Part shown: in pieces, positions 40,386-54,470 of the stretch
Layout: each line of letters starts with the position of its first letter
Numbering within the stretch: the stretch's first letter is position 1
Assembly: GCF_000247815.1 (NCBI RefSeq)
Contig: NC_021672.1
Location: 69,967,157 to 70,031,156 of the forward strand
Length of the DNA stretch: 64,000 nt
Source of the DNA: Ficedula albicollis
Lineage: Eukaryota > Chordata > Aves > Passeriformes > Muscicapidae
Direction: 5' to 3'
Translations under genes and position numbers: made by a program
Notes under the pieces: model-generated
Databases searched by the model: none
Told to the model about the DNA's origin: nothing
Seen by the model: the letters and a program-made list of their open reading frames with translations, nothing else

Positions 40386-42037
40386 TCATCAGCTACCATA
40401 AATCACCACCTCTTCAAAATCAGTCTAGTGACCCTAATCTACACCTGTAACATCTGAAAAAGTTTGTTTCTGTTATAATATTTATGTCATTAAATAGCCA
40501 TTAGGGAGAAAGAAAAGTATCTGCACTATAAAGGCTGTTTTGCATATTTAAAGATAGGCACTGATTAATAGAGACACAGAGACAAGAATCATACATTCAT
40601 ATTGAGGCAGAAAGATCTTTTCAAAAAGCTTTTGTTATCCAATAAAATTAGCATGACTTTCATCGTATTAGAAAGTCTAGAAATACATGTAGGCAGCTTT
40701 TATCAAATGTCTGCTGTTAAAACTCAAAACCAACAAAACCTCTCAGAATTAAATAAGGGCTGCAATGAGAGACTCTGTCTTTCACTCAATCTGGTGGGAT
40801 ATCTCAACAGAATCCACACTGCTGTATATAGGGGACATCCTAGAACTCCTTTTCTTTAAAAGCCCCCAGCTATGCAAATACCATTCTCCACACACAGACA
40901 CACACACCACTTTGTGAAAAATATCCTGAGTTAATACTGGATATTTATTTATCTTCTTTGAGGTTCATGCTGAGACTGGAACATGGCTGTTCCAAGAACT
41001 GGACAAACATGCTGAACTCTGCTGGGGGAGCCATGCTTAGACCTCTAAGGTTACACAGGATAAACTCACAGCAAGAAGGCAGAGCAAGTTATAGCAGAGT
41101 CAGTGGTAGTAACTCCTCTGCCCCTTAAGCCTTACGTTTTAGTGTCTCCTCTGTTCAGTGTACAGCTCTGATTCAGCCACCAAAAGGCAGGGCTTCATAC
41201 TGTAACCTGTGTTTTCCCCCATCCTTCTCCTCCATCACCTGGACAATCCCTTGGACTCTTTCAACAAGCACCAGCCCCCTCTTCACATGAATTTTTCTGG
41301 CCTTTCTGTCACCTCAGATCATCAGCATTAAGGATTTCTTGCCTGCCCTTATTCTTTTATCACCCTCTTTATCTTCCCCCTTCCTTTCTCCACCGGTAGA
41401 TGTTATCCATGCTGCATTCTTCCACTCACAGACTTTTTGCCTTGCACTCCCCTAGCTATTCCTGCCCTGTACCCCAAATCCCAGCTAATCCATACCTGTT
41501 GGTCTCTGCTATGTCTCACATAGCAGGGCATCTCTAATGGGAACCCTCCTGCCTGCCTAACTTTCTCCTCTATAAATGCATTTTTCCCCAATTCAGTTCT
41601 GCTTCTTTCCTAGACTTGCTACTCCAGCTCAGTACAGTTAAATTTCAGACTCACAATCACCTCTTCACCACATTTGGCTCATTCCTCAGACCCTCCTGCT
41701 TCCTCCAGCTCCCACTTCAGCTGTCACATAGGATTTCCTTTGATTTTTCCACGAGAAAGTGACAAACTATGATCTTCTTCTTCCCCTCCTACAACTCCTT
41801 CCCCATTCTTTCCTACAGCTGAAAAAACTACGTGTGTCTCTTCCTTTCTTTTATTTGCCACTGAGCCAGTCTTACTCTACCTCCTGCCTTTGCTTATGGC
41901 TGCTTTTGTCCTCTTGCTCTCTCTTTGTCTTGACCTCTCGCACCCCTCTTCTTCTTTAACTCCCATTACACAAATACAATTCCATCTCCTCTTAGAATAT
42001 TCTCATCTTAAAACACTCTTTCATCTCAAAACATTTC

Positions 42038-42273
42038 CTCTATAACACCATGTTTTTTCCTCTGCTCCCTTCCTCACCAACTGCCCTGAATATGTCAGCT
42101 ACAAACGCTGCCTGGAGTCCTTTTTTTCCTCTGCTCCCTTCCTCACCAACTGCTCTGAATATGTCAGCTACAAACGTTGCCTGGAGTCCGCTCTATAACA
42201 CCATGTTTTTTCCTCTGCTCCCTTCCTCACCAACTGCCCTGAATATGTCAGCTACAAACGCTGCCTGGAGTCC
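42038..42273 (+). repeat. Three-copy tandem repeat (83, 69 and 83 bp)
   Basis: Copies at 42038-42120 and 42191-42273 are identical. A shorter middle copy (42121-42189) lacks the CTCTATAACACCATG start and has two substitutions. Confidence 0.95.
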
Positions 42274-42879
42274 TCCCCATTAGTTCACTGCAGCTTCCTC
42301 TCCTTTGCAACCACCACTAAAATCTTTACTGTGTGTACTGGCCAATCTTCAGCACAGTCTGAATACTCTGTTCTCACCTGCTGCAGCAGTCTCTTGTGCT
42401 CTTTAAACCTGAAGCAGTGTCTCTCTTCAGCTACTGTGGTGTTACTCACTTCTATTGCACCACCTTTGGATCTGCTCCTTTTGCATGCTCTTCAGAAGAC
42501 TCTCTTTTCCTTCCAGATCTGCTGGGGTTCATGGGGCTTTTCTCTTTCTGTATTTCACTCAGGGATAATTTCAAGCACAAATACAGATTCCACTCTGATC
42601 TCCATGCAGCAATTTCCAAGCTCACTCCTCTTAACACAAGGCCCATACTCACAGTATCTCTAATATTTCTTCATGGAAACACATATAACAAACTCAGCCT
42701 ATTGTAATGATAACAGATCCTAATGGTCTTCTTCCTTATTTACTATAAGGCCTCTTCAGTAATTCCCCTCTAGATCATCACAGACAATGCTATTACTTTT
42801 CTTTTTTTTCTGGTCAAGAACTGGAGCAAAACTTTTCTCTCATATCTCTCACCATGTATATAGATCCAGGGGACGTCTG

Positions 42880-43180
42880 AGGTTTACATATTCTTTTACC
42901 ATGGAGGCTCTCATCAGCCTGTGCCTTTATTACTACAATATTTCTTTTTCTGACCTTTACAAATGTGAACTTGCCCTCTATGCATCCATTTAGGATGCTG
43001 CTAGAAACATAATTTTCCTAACGCATCACTCTGACCACATCATTTCTCTTAGCAGCTGTAGACTGCTGTCCCCATATCTATCTCATTAGTTTGATCTACT
43101 TGTCTTCATCAAGGAAATGTCAACTCCTTCCTACAGCCAACCAAAGAGGTCAACCCCCATCACCTAGTTATTAATATTTC
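42880..43180 (+). mobile_element. Ancient L2/L3-type LINE 3' region
   Basis: The order of a TATTACTACAATATTTC block, ATGCATCCATTTAGGATGC, GCTAGAAACATAATTTTCC, then CTCTGACCACATCATTTCTC and a leucine/serine-rich tail resembles the C-terminal RT to 3' UTR segment of old amniote L2/L3 LINEs. It is decayed, with no continuous frame. The pyrimidine-rich plus strand from about 41.15 kb onward could be more of the same element. Confidence 0.42.
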
Positions 43181-43539
43181 AAGCAGACACACCCCAAGAT
43201 TTTTCTGGTCTTCTTTGGAAGTCGATCCTCTAAACATCCACACTTGTTATTCATTATCCTTCTTTACAAGTGTAGGAATCCCACATTTTGTGGTGCTCAC
43301 AGGAATGTGGTTTGCCTCCTGGTGTTCTAAAGCCACTACCGCTCACGCTGAACATAATTACTTTGTAGTCTCCCTCATAAGGCTGCATTCCCTGCCAACA
43401 TTTAAAGTGCAGGCACGTGTCAAAAGGACAGGGACATCTTTCTGATCCGTGATTTCTGATCCATGATTAAGGCTCGTAAATCTGAGGGTAGAACACTGAC
43501 TGGCATCGATAATAGTGAACGAAATCCCTATTATACTGC

Positions 43540-43680
43540 TACTGAGCTGAGGTATGAGAGATTTAGCCCCTTGCCTCAGGTCATGAAGAAAGACTATGGC
43601 AGAGCTTGGACTGAATTCTGGCTTTGTAAGCTCCTGCCCTAACTACAGTACTACCTTTCTTTCATCTATTTTAGTACTTA
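43540..43680 (-). mobile_element. MIR SINE, antisense
   Basis: CTGAGCTGAGGTATGAGAGA, CCCTTGCCTCAGGTCATGAA, TATGGCAGAGCTTGGACTGA and AATTCTGGCTTTGTAAGCTC follow the reverse-strand MIR order (gaaactgaggc, cttgcccaaggtcacacag, ggcagagctgggattcgaac). It is a decayed copy lying about 360 bp right of the L2-like fragment. Confidence 0.6.
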
Positions 43681-44517
43681 TCTACAAAGGATTATGATTC
43701 CAACAGGCTCAGCTGGGCAGTTCTGAATATTTATTTATAAAAGAATTAGGCCTAATGAGAAAGAAAATGGACAAATTTCCATTTTTTAACACTGATTTCT
43801 CTCCTGCAGGGAAAAATATGTTAGTTTATATTCTTTTAAGTGGATTCTATTCCAAAGGATCTGTTAAAGGAACTTAGATTTCAGAATCAACATTATTTAT
43901 TCATTCCTCAAGAACTAAGAAACACCACCTCATTTATTTCTTTTGCTACTTAAGAGGTAAATTTGCAGTTAAGAGTTTGAGCAGCAGTTTGTGAGCAATG
44001 AGCCATTAAGTAACTCACATTATAAATGACCAGCATTATTTCTGCTAAACCTACAAAACATTAAGGCTTCGTATCTACTGGTTCTGCAATGGTTAATGAA
44101 CTCATTTCCCTTCTTAAAGCTTTTCTAAATGCACAGAAATACTATTTCAATGAGAAAAAGCAATATTAATATGGATTTTTACTGTGGGAGATGACAAAAT
44201 AGTTCAGACCATTTCATCTCTATTAAAGTAAAATTATCATCCAAATTTTTATTTTTACAGTGAATAGAACACAACTGAACTCATATTAAATCTTTCCACC
44301 ACAGCTTTTACAAATTTTTAGCAGTAGGGAGAAAGGATAAAAATGCTGAGATTCCTCAAAAGGATTCAGATGTTCAATTAAATGAACGGGAATTAAGCAT
44401 GCAGTCCTGCAGGCTGCTCTGCAAATATCAGTTTCTCATGAGAAGGGCATGATCCTGTCATTTTTACTCAGGCAAAATTTCCATTAGTCTTCACTAGCAA
44501 ATGTGTTTGAAAGCCAA

Positions 44518-44651
44518 CAGCTTGATTGAAATTTGCCCTTTAAAAAAATCACAATTAAAAACAGTTGCTGTTCTGTTAAATTGACAGCTTGATTGAAATT
44601 TGCCCTTTAAAAAAAATCACAATTAAAAACAGTTACTGTTCTGTTAAATTA
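44518..44651 (+). repeat. Two-copy tandem duplication, period 67
   Basis: CTTGATTGAAATTTGCCC starts at 44521 and 44588. The copies differ by one base in an A run and one transition. Confidence 0.95.
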
Positions 44652-46532
44652 CATATATGTTGTTAGCATTTTTAACAGATATATATTATCAAACTAATTA
44701 TCTCAGATGTGTCAGAGGAACATGCCAGGTTCTTCTTACTCGTAGCAAAAAAACTTTTAAATGAATTGCTATTTAAATTTGATGCAATTAAAATATTAAA
44801 TTGCCTATTCACAATATGATGGGCCAAATCTTCCTGGAACTCATATGCACGAACCAGTGATTTCATCCACTAAAGGATTTTAGAAAATCCCTGAACAAGA
44901 GGATGGCTTTGCTGTATTCCCAGTTGTTTGACTTCCAGTTTTACATCAGACTAAGAATAATTTCAGCATCAAAAACTCCAAAACTGGATCGTCTAAGATT
45001 GAACTCCAGTGCTGTCTACTGCCTGGATTTCAGTGGATGCCTCCAGCAGGACTCCAGATGTGACAGGAGAGAGCACAGACCTTGCACTGGCCTTTCTACC
45101 CAGGGACAATTTTAACCTCAAAGGAAACACCAAAGGCCTGAACTTGCTGCATCACCATGCTCAATAAAACATTTACTGTTGACTTCTCTAGGATCAGAAT
45201 CAAGACTTCAATAAAGTCTTTTTTTTTTAATGAGTCCATTTGGAAAACAGTTGGGATTTCAAGCACAGGTTTTAAACAAAGCATTTGAGTATTTAACATA
45301 TAAGGATACATGAAAAAAACCAGCTGTCCTAATTTACCTGTCAAAACCACTGCACTTAAAGCCAAATCTAAAGCACTGCAAGGTATTGCAAGAATTTTTA
45401 CAAAAGTAAATCTTTTTGCTCCTAGATATAGCAGCAAGTAGCCTCTTTCCATTTGTGTATAAATAATCTCTAGTGACTGGAGTAGTCCTGTTAAATCTTT
45501 CTTCCTCACTTATGCCCTGCATCTGACAAACCAAAGCAGAGATCTTGCATACTATTTCATGTGGAGGAAGGCTGCACAGGAATTACTTGAGTTTTTTAGT
45601 GGTGGCATGGACTAAGTATACTCAGAATAAAATGTAAAAATAGGACTTACTATGATTTCCACAAATCTCAGGGGAAGAAATATGGTAAAAGGAGGGTTGA
45701 AATAATAAGGTCACTAAATTCTGGGGGTTTTTAAAATAAAAATTGGATTCCAATGGCAGGCAGCAAAGTCCCATCCAGTCACGTTCAACTGGCAACCTTC
45801 CAAAGGTGAGATGAAAGGTCCTCTGAGTAGTAATTGTCAAAATGGAACAGACTCTGGTTATTGTGCAAATTCATCTACTTTATTGTACCTTTATAATTAA
45901 ATGATGTAATTTCCTCTTTGTCTTTGTTTTCCTCTGAACTACTGCAGGAAAGCATCTGAGCAACATTGCCATAGGATGCAGGCAGGCTCTGTGGCTCCCC
46001 ATTGGCTTTTCTGGCTCACTACAAGTCGTATACAAGAGTTGTGAGCTGCTGGTTGCCAAAGTAGGACATAAACTGTCTTGTCCCAGCCACTCAGTTGCAT
46101 TCCAGCTCTCTGCTTGCTCAGTGCTGGAGCTGCTTGGCTCACTCAGAGTTATTGCTTGGGTGAGGGATTGCTGCCTTGGCTAGAAACTCCATGCCCAAGT
46201 GGACCTGACAGGTCAGGGTGAACACCGTGCTCCAAGGGGCCTCCAGCAGCAAGGCTGTTCAGTGGGTGGAGGGGACCAGAAAACACCTGAGAACCTGAGG
46301 AATTCCACAATATTATGCTGAGCAATCCCAGAGCCAGCATTTCCTGACTCTGCAAGGCTTTAGGGATCAGGAGTGAAACTCTGGTCCTGAGATGCTAAAA
46401 GGCTCCATCAGATTGAAAGAATCTGAGAGCTCTGTTAGCTCTTCCTTTTTCACTGGTCCCTCTGTACCAGAGCACTCTCCCTCAGTCCAAGTAGTCCATT
46501 CCCAGAAATACAGATCATTCAGCTGAGGAAAA

Positions 46533-46653
46533 GTTAGCAAGACTGAGAACCTCAGTTTGCACATTCGGCTCTAATAACTTCTTTCCTGGTTGTTTAGCAA
46601 GACTGAGAACCTCAGTTAGCACATTCAGCTCTAATAACTTCTTTCCTGGTTGT
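46533..46653 (+). repeat. Two-copy tandem duplication, period 60
   Basis: TTAGCAAGACTGAGAACC starts at 46534 and 46594, with two mismatches. Confidence 0.95.
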
Positions 46654-48394
46654 AATTTCTGTTGTTTCTAATTTTATTTTTTTTTCATGATGACAACAAA
46701 AAGAAATGAACCACCTAATTTTGTGGCAGCTTTAGAATACTCATCAGGTCTTTGGTCACATGCTTGTCTGCCTCTCCCTGAGTATTCTTGCTTGTGACAA
46801 TCTCTTAATTCACTGACTATTTACCTAATTATATTATCTTGAAATATGCACATGGGCTCTATGAAAACACCAAAAAAAAGTATAGGAGAAATAAAAACAG
46901 AACCAACTATTTCATATATTAACTACTATCTATTACACCTATATATAAGAAACCTGAAGCAACAGATCTCCAGTTTTTCTAGCGAAACGCAACATAAAGA
47001 CCTTGATTTATTTTCCAGAAAGTACAAGTTAATAAAACCAGAATAGAATTACAAAAGTGACCCAACCTACTCAAGAACAGAACTAGTTTTTAACATCACT
47101 GGTATCAGAATATTACCAAGTACCACAGCTCCTGATCGTGCCACAAGCCATTGCCTGTAGCTCATATTAATTTCAGCAGAGTTCATAAGCAGAATAACTG
47201 CAGGGTATTTGCAAAGCTAGTTAGGCTCTTAATGACCATTTTTTTGTTATACTTTGATAGACAAATCTCAATAGACCATTCTCGATACTGGAAGTTTTGC
47301 CTAGGGAAAAATGTGGGATCGGTTTTAAACTAACTGGATTACAGATCCTGCCCAGCTTTAAAAACAAAAACAAAACAATTTATATTCCATTATGTTTAAC
47401 ATTACGCAGAATATTTGGGGCCAGAATCTGCATTAGTTTATCCACTTCTGGAAGAGGTGTATTACATTAAATTAACAGAGGAAATAGTTAAAGCTCTATG
47501 TCCCAATAACATCCTCTTTTATGAGGTATTTGCCTTGGATGTCAAGAGGGTGATTTCACCTGTGCAAGGATAAGTGCCCCAGTCAGGTTATTTGAACACT
47601 ACATATAGAGAATATCTGCAGCCCCTCATACCTGCACATGACATACTCTGCCCACACACCCATCCCTGCTACTCCCAAAAAGTTATCTGTCATGGAAGTG
47701 AAAACTACCTTCAGTATTTACTCTCATGACAGATCCTGTTGGTGTGAACCTGGAATACCTGCCTTGTTTTGAACTCACAGCTCTTCTCAACACTACACAG
47801 CAATAACACTTAGCTCACTTCCATCACATAAGTGAGGATCAAAAAGTAAACATCTCCATTTTTATTTCTGAGCAAGTCAAACACTTGATTTTATTGAATT
47901 AGCATTATACTTGCTTTTTCTGTGTTTCAGAGTAGAGGTGCCAAAGGAACACACACCTCTACAGCATTGATGGGTGACTCTCCATCATGGCTGAGAACTA
48001 TAGTACAGACAGATCCTCACCCAGAAAGGCCATCAAGTGAACTGAAATGCTGCTGCCCAATGTTACGAGTCTCCCTCCTTTAACACTTCCCTCATCCTAC
48101 AATGAAGTTGGTTAGAAGGGGATCAGAAAACATTTAGAGCAGGCAAGGAGTGACACACCCAGATACTTGCACACAGCTCCTTTATGTGTACAAGCTGCAC
48201 TTGTGACCTGTGGGCAGTGGCTTTGTGAGGTGGCTCTCTGGCCACCCGCAGACACACACAGCCAGGAGTGTGAGTGCAGGGACACTCACTGCACCTGAGC
48301 CCAGGGGATCCCTGGCTACCAGCTGGTGATGTATGTGTAGAGCTCTTCACACATACATGAACACAAGCAGACTGCAGCAAGATCTTTCAAAGAC

Positions 48395-48764
48395 TGTGGA
48401 CACTGCTGAAGGCCTAGGCAAAATCTGCCAGGCCTTTTTCTCAAGTTCTAAGTATTTTTCTCAGGCCATGAAACTTTCTCAGCTCCAGCCAGGATTTTTC
48501 CCAGGCTAGAGCCTTTTCCTTTACTGTAAACATAAGACAAAGAATTATAACAGAGATAAACACCTGCAAGGTCCATGGGAAAGCCTGGGACAAGAAGTGT
48601 CTCTTTCTCTGACCAATGATCTGTTTGTATTTTGTTTTGCACAAACTGCCTTATTTAAGGCAATGGCTTCTTTCAATAAATTGTTCTTTCTTGCTCTTTC
48701 CTGCACCAAGCAAGAGAGTGTCCTGTTGCTGTGTTTTCTCGCCCCTCCGTAATCTTTCCCCACA
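48395..48764 (+). mobile_element. Candidate solo LTR of an endogenous retrovirus (alpha/beta-like layout)
   Basis: The segment begins TGTGGAC and ends CCCCACA, so its ends are a 5-bp inverted repeat TGTGG/CCACA. Near its 3' side TTATTTAAGG lies about 20 bp before an AATAAA (48675-48680), the tight TATA/poly(A) arrangement known from alpharetroviral LTRs. A U5-like tail of about 85 bp follows. There is no primer-binding site or viral gene nearby, which suggests a solo LTR. A target-site duplication was not evident. Confidence 0.5.
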
Positions 48765-48937
48765 GCAACAAGAGACCACCTTCTCCTGCATTTAACCACC
48801 TCATCTTGAATTATCACATTTTCCCTATGGGTAACACTTAGCAGAGCTGCCATTATGCATAACTCGGCGCCACTCATTTTGTTTCTGGCAGGAGAAATGG
48901 ACATTCCTGATCCCAGGATATGGCAGGTGGAGAAAGA

Positions 48938-49086
48938 GGAAAGAGTCTCACGTATTTCAGGATGAAAATCCTCTCTAATAATCCCAATTCCATTTGCAAA
49001 GGTGAGCTCTCAGGAAAGAGTCTCACGTATTTCAGGATGAAAACCCTCTCTAATAATCACAATTCCATTTGCAAAGGTGAGCTCTG
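48938..49086 (+). repeat. Two-copy tandem duplication, period 75
   Basis: GGAAAGAGTCTCACGTATTT starts at 48938 and 49013, with two mismatches. Confidence 0.95.
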
Positions 49087-50561
49087 TGTGACATGTTTGC
49101 CCGCTGTCAAGGTTGACTTTGTTTATGCCCCGAGCAGAGTGAGCACACGTGGCAGAGCAATCCAGCTCACCACAGCCAGCCCAGCACGTACCATCAGCAC
49201 TAAAACCAGCAGCAGGGTGGGTGCTGACAAGCTTTTTACATGTCCACTTGTCCTTTACAAATGGGCTGAAGACACCCATCTATTTCCTAGGAAATGTTAA
49301 ACGGCAGCTGGATATAAAGGGTCCCTAGCAACACAGGCAGGATCCCAAATAGTGATCCAGGTACATCACCTGTTTGGACTGGTTTGGTACAAATTTCATG
49401 CTACTCACATCCAGTGCTCACTCATAAAGTATATGGAACAAAATGTGTACATGGGCAAACATATGAGAGATCACCCCTCCTGAATAAGTAGCTTTGAGCA
49501 ATAATTCCACTTACCACGTCTGAGGAGGGAATTAATGAAGGCTATCGAGAGAGCTTGGGATAGAGAACATTCTTGGAAGACAAGTATTTTGGAAGATAGC
49601 ACTGTGTGAGAAGCAATGATTTCACTACAATGGAAATAAACCAATGGGGAATCTTCTGATTGCCACACAAGAACCACGGGAGGGAAATGTTATTTTGTAG
49701 TACGGAGGAACCATGCTGTGGGTAGCAAAGATGCCATCATCCTTCACCAAAATCCTCATCATCCTCCAAAAACATGCATCTTCTGTTTAGGGAGGGGTTT
49801 ATGTGTGTGGCCCCTTCCTACACTTCGGATCTAAGAAACATTTGGGGCAAAATGACCATCGCCGTGAACCACTATCCTGGGGAAAAATTAAGACAAAGGA
49901 TCAAAAGACTAAGCAAAAAAACAGCACAAAAAAGCTACAGGCAAAAAGATGCATCTCCACCTCAAGAGAAAATTATTCCTTCCTAATGAATTCATGTAAT
50001 GTTTTGCAGATATTGAAAATATTCCAAAGCATATCTCTGTAAACAGCGAGCTAGGTCTCCTCCTGCTCTTCAGCATTTCTCTTTGTTTACTCTCTATTTG
50101 AGGATAGAAAAAGCCTGCATATGAGCACTGCAAACGGTGTATTTCAGGATGGATGGGCCATTCAGAAGGGCAGTGATAAAGCACAGGCATATGTAACCTC
50201 CAATAAAATACTATGTACTTTACCTGAGCCACCAGGGTCAAGCAAATTTAAAACAAAAAAATCCAGGGTCTGCTTTATGAATATGTATTTGTGTGTGGAA
50301 ATAATCTGATACCATGGTGATGGGAAGACTACAGCAAGATTAGAGAGAGAGGCATGCAAAAGATATTCTGCTCTGTGTGTGTTCTCATCCCTATTGCCTT
50401 CTTGCTCCCAAACCCCATGTGTCAGGAGGAGAGATCCTGTGGGAATTGCCCTGGCAGTGCCTCTGGAAGCAATGCCCAGCCAGACCAGTTCACCCATGGC
50501 AAGGAGAGGTACTTGGCTAGAGATGCCAGCTCCCATCTGTGAGTCCAAATGGCTCTGCTCA

Positions 50562-51023
<462 letters not shown>

Positions 51024-51029
51024 TCAGCT

Positions 51030-51050
51030 TCACAGAAACACCATGGACAT
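51030..51050 (-). other. Upstream mini-ORF (6 codons) in the TMEM178B 5' leader
   Basis: An ATG at 51050-51048 opens a six-codon reading frame (M-S-M-V-F-L) ending in TGA at 51032-51030. It is in the same frame as the main start, nine bases upstream of it, with a second TGA (51026-51024) between. If the transcription start lies above 51050, ribosomes would meet this frame first. Its presence in mRNA is not shown. Confidence 0.55.
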
Positions 51051-51479
51051 CTTCACAACAGGCAAAGCCGTGGGGGTGAGACCACACAAAAACCACCGGA
51101 GCAGCTGCTAGGTGTCACTTGGCACAGACTGCCTCAAACATCCCCAGCTCCCGTGGCTCACATCCACGCTGCGGAGGGATGCTGAGAGCACTACAAAGTT
51201 CTGCCCTGGAGGCAGTCTTGGAGTCTCATCTGCCTCTTCTCCTCTGCAGAGGAGACCTGGTGAGGACAAATGCAGCCTTTCACCAGTGACCCCTCACCAC
51301 GAGCACCCAAGTGACAGGGGCTGAAGGGATGAAGCCCCCTGAGGAGACCTGATGGCTGATCAGTCCATTAATCTCTCTCAATCTGACTCGCTCAGAAATC
51401 CAGAAGAGATGGCTTTCAGATCAGCAAGCTCACTACAACATCATCACAGGACAGAAAAGTTCAACAGCCTGACATCTCC

Positions 51480-52560
<1,081 letters not shown>

Positions 52561-53059
52561 CAGCTTGCGGGCTGCACCATTTCTCTGCCATATGGCCCGG
52601 TCTCCTTGTCGGAGCTGAGATTTTTTAGCTCAGCAGCTTCGTACGAATCATATCCCCGGCATCGGTAGTTATATATTCAGACATCTTTTTTCCTCCTTAG
52701 ATTTTGACTCCCTTTCTCTTTAATGGGAATAACTCACCCATCTTGTAGAGATCAAATGCAACAGAAGGCGAGCTGGAGTCCCCAAGCTTTAGAAATCTCA
52801 TTTCACCGTTTTTAATACAAATAATTGCAAATCCAATCTTCCGTACACCTGGGAATCTTTCCTTGCTCAAACACCGAGCCCCGCAGCCTTGGCCGAAGCC
52901 TACAGACCGAGCATACAGAGCGCTGAGCCAAAAGCCAGTGATGTCACCCATGCAACGTGAGACTCATTTCTTATTTCTCTATCCTCCTTAAAGATAAACT
53001 GCACCACTTCCCAGGCAGGAAATGTCGAAGCCTTACTCTCTTAAGAGGGGAAAACGTAA

Positions 53060-53960
53060 AACCTGGATTTAGCTGGATCCTGATCATTCTTGATCACAAG
53101 CCTTTACATTATGTCAACCAAATCGAAAACAAGCAGAGCTGTTTCTCACTGCACCAAAAAAAAAAAAAAGAAAAAAAATTAAATCCCAAGCTGCTATATA
53201 ATAGAGAGAACAAGCTTGAAAGAAACCCTGGATTCTAGACTTCTGTGTGATCCAGAAAGCTGAGTCCTCCAGACTCTGAACTGTACTGTTGAAAAAAGAA
53301 ATGCACATGGTCATTTTCCTTGCACCAAAAAGGGCTGGATGCTGGCACATCCTGATCTGAAAGTACCACGGCATCCTGGAGTTGACAGAGGAACCAAGTC
53401 AGCCCCATCCAATATTTGGTTCCCACTGACTCCACAGGATGAAAGGCAAACAATGCAGTTGTTCCTACTGCACCAAAAAGTCCACAGCCCAATGCCTCCC
53501 CATTTTTGCAGATTATGCTGCAAAAATCTACACCCAGGCTGGATCCTACCAAATTTTGGCCCCCGAATCCCAAGCTATATGATCTGAATTGACAATGAGA
53601 GCAGCCTCTCTGGGGCTGGTGACAGTTCTTGGCCCCGAGAGGGGAATCCTGGGATTTTGCTAGCTTTTAACACTAGCCACCCAAATTATATTTGCTCCAG
53701 TGGGGAAAGCAGATGTAATAGCTCCCTGCATACCAGAAATACATACCTGGACTGTCTTGTGGAACACAACTGCACCAGGAAAAAATTAACCCATATGGCT
53801 GGACCATAATTCTTGGCACCAAGCCAAATTATATTATTGGGAAAAACCAAAACATCTCCCATTTTGTCTAGCAAAACCAGTGCCCGTATCAACTGGGATT
53901 TGCAGCTATGGGAGACTATCTGTCATTAAACCATTTTTGGTGCAAAATGCACTGTATTCT
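53060..53960. repeat. Degenerate internal repeats with recurring GCTGGAtcct and TGCACCAAAAA motifs
   Basis: CTGCACCAAAAA-type motifs recur at about 53149, 53320, 53470 and 53771 (spacings near 171, 150 and 301). GCTGGATCC-like motifs recur at about 53072, 53333, 53538 and 53798, with related text between (ATCCCAAGCT..ATAT). The units are strongly diverged and could be a decayed minisatellite or repeated insertions of one family. Confidence 0.35.
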
Positions 53961-54052
53961 CTAATCGCCTTGCAGGATTATGAAACTGGCAAAGAAAAGT
54001 CAGCCATCCAAACCACAAAAACCTAGGTAAAATTAAGAGTTTTACTGACAAA

Positions 54053-54470
54053 GGAGACTAGTTTAATTTTTTTAGCAGTAACTTCCCTTTGTTGTTAATA
54101 ATAGCCACCAATATTTAAGGACCTCAGGTTTTTTTAAAAATAGCTCAGCACAGATGGACCCATTTCTATATCTGGATTTTCAAGTAACTACATGTCAGTA
54201 GATAAAAAGAATTAGATATTACAGTGGGCCTGGAGCAGCCATACTTGTTGTCTGTTCAGAGGGAGACTAGTTTAATTTTTTTAGCAGTAACTTCCCTTTG
54301 TTGTTAATAATAGCCACCAATATTTAAGGACCTCAGGTTTTTTTAAAAATAGCTCAGCACAGATGGACCCATTTCTATATCTGGATTTTTCAAGTAACTA
54401 CATGTCAGTAGATAAAAAGAATTAGATGTTACAGTGGGCCTGGAGCAGCCATACCTGTTGTCTGTTCAGA
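54053..54470 (+). repeat. Two-copy tandem duplication, period 209
   Basis: GGAGACTAGTTTAATTTTTT starts at 54053 and 54262. The copies differ by one inserted T and two transitions over 209 bp. Confidence 0.96.

Larger units (their letters stand above)
43690..48390. other. Intron DNA, no gene recognised
   Basis: AT-rich unique sequence holding two of the short tandem duplications. The longest frame (137 codons, minus, 45096-45509) shows no domain. The 45.9-46.6 kb part is more GC-rich, but I recognise nothing in it. Confidence 0.45.

Noticed and set aside
45096..45509. 137-codon minus-strand frame with hydrophobic stretches
   Set aside because: AT-rich intron sequence giving Leu/Ile/Phe by composition; no recognised motif.
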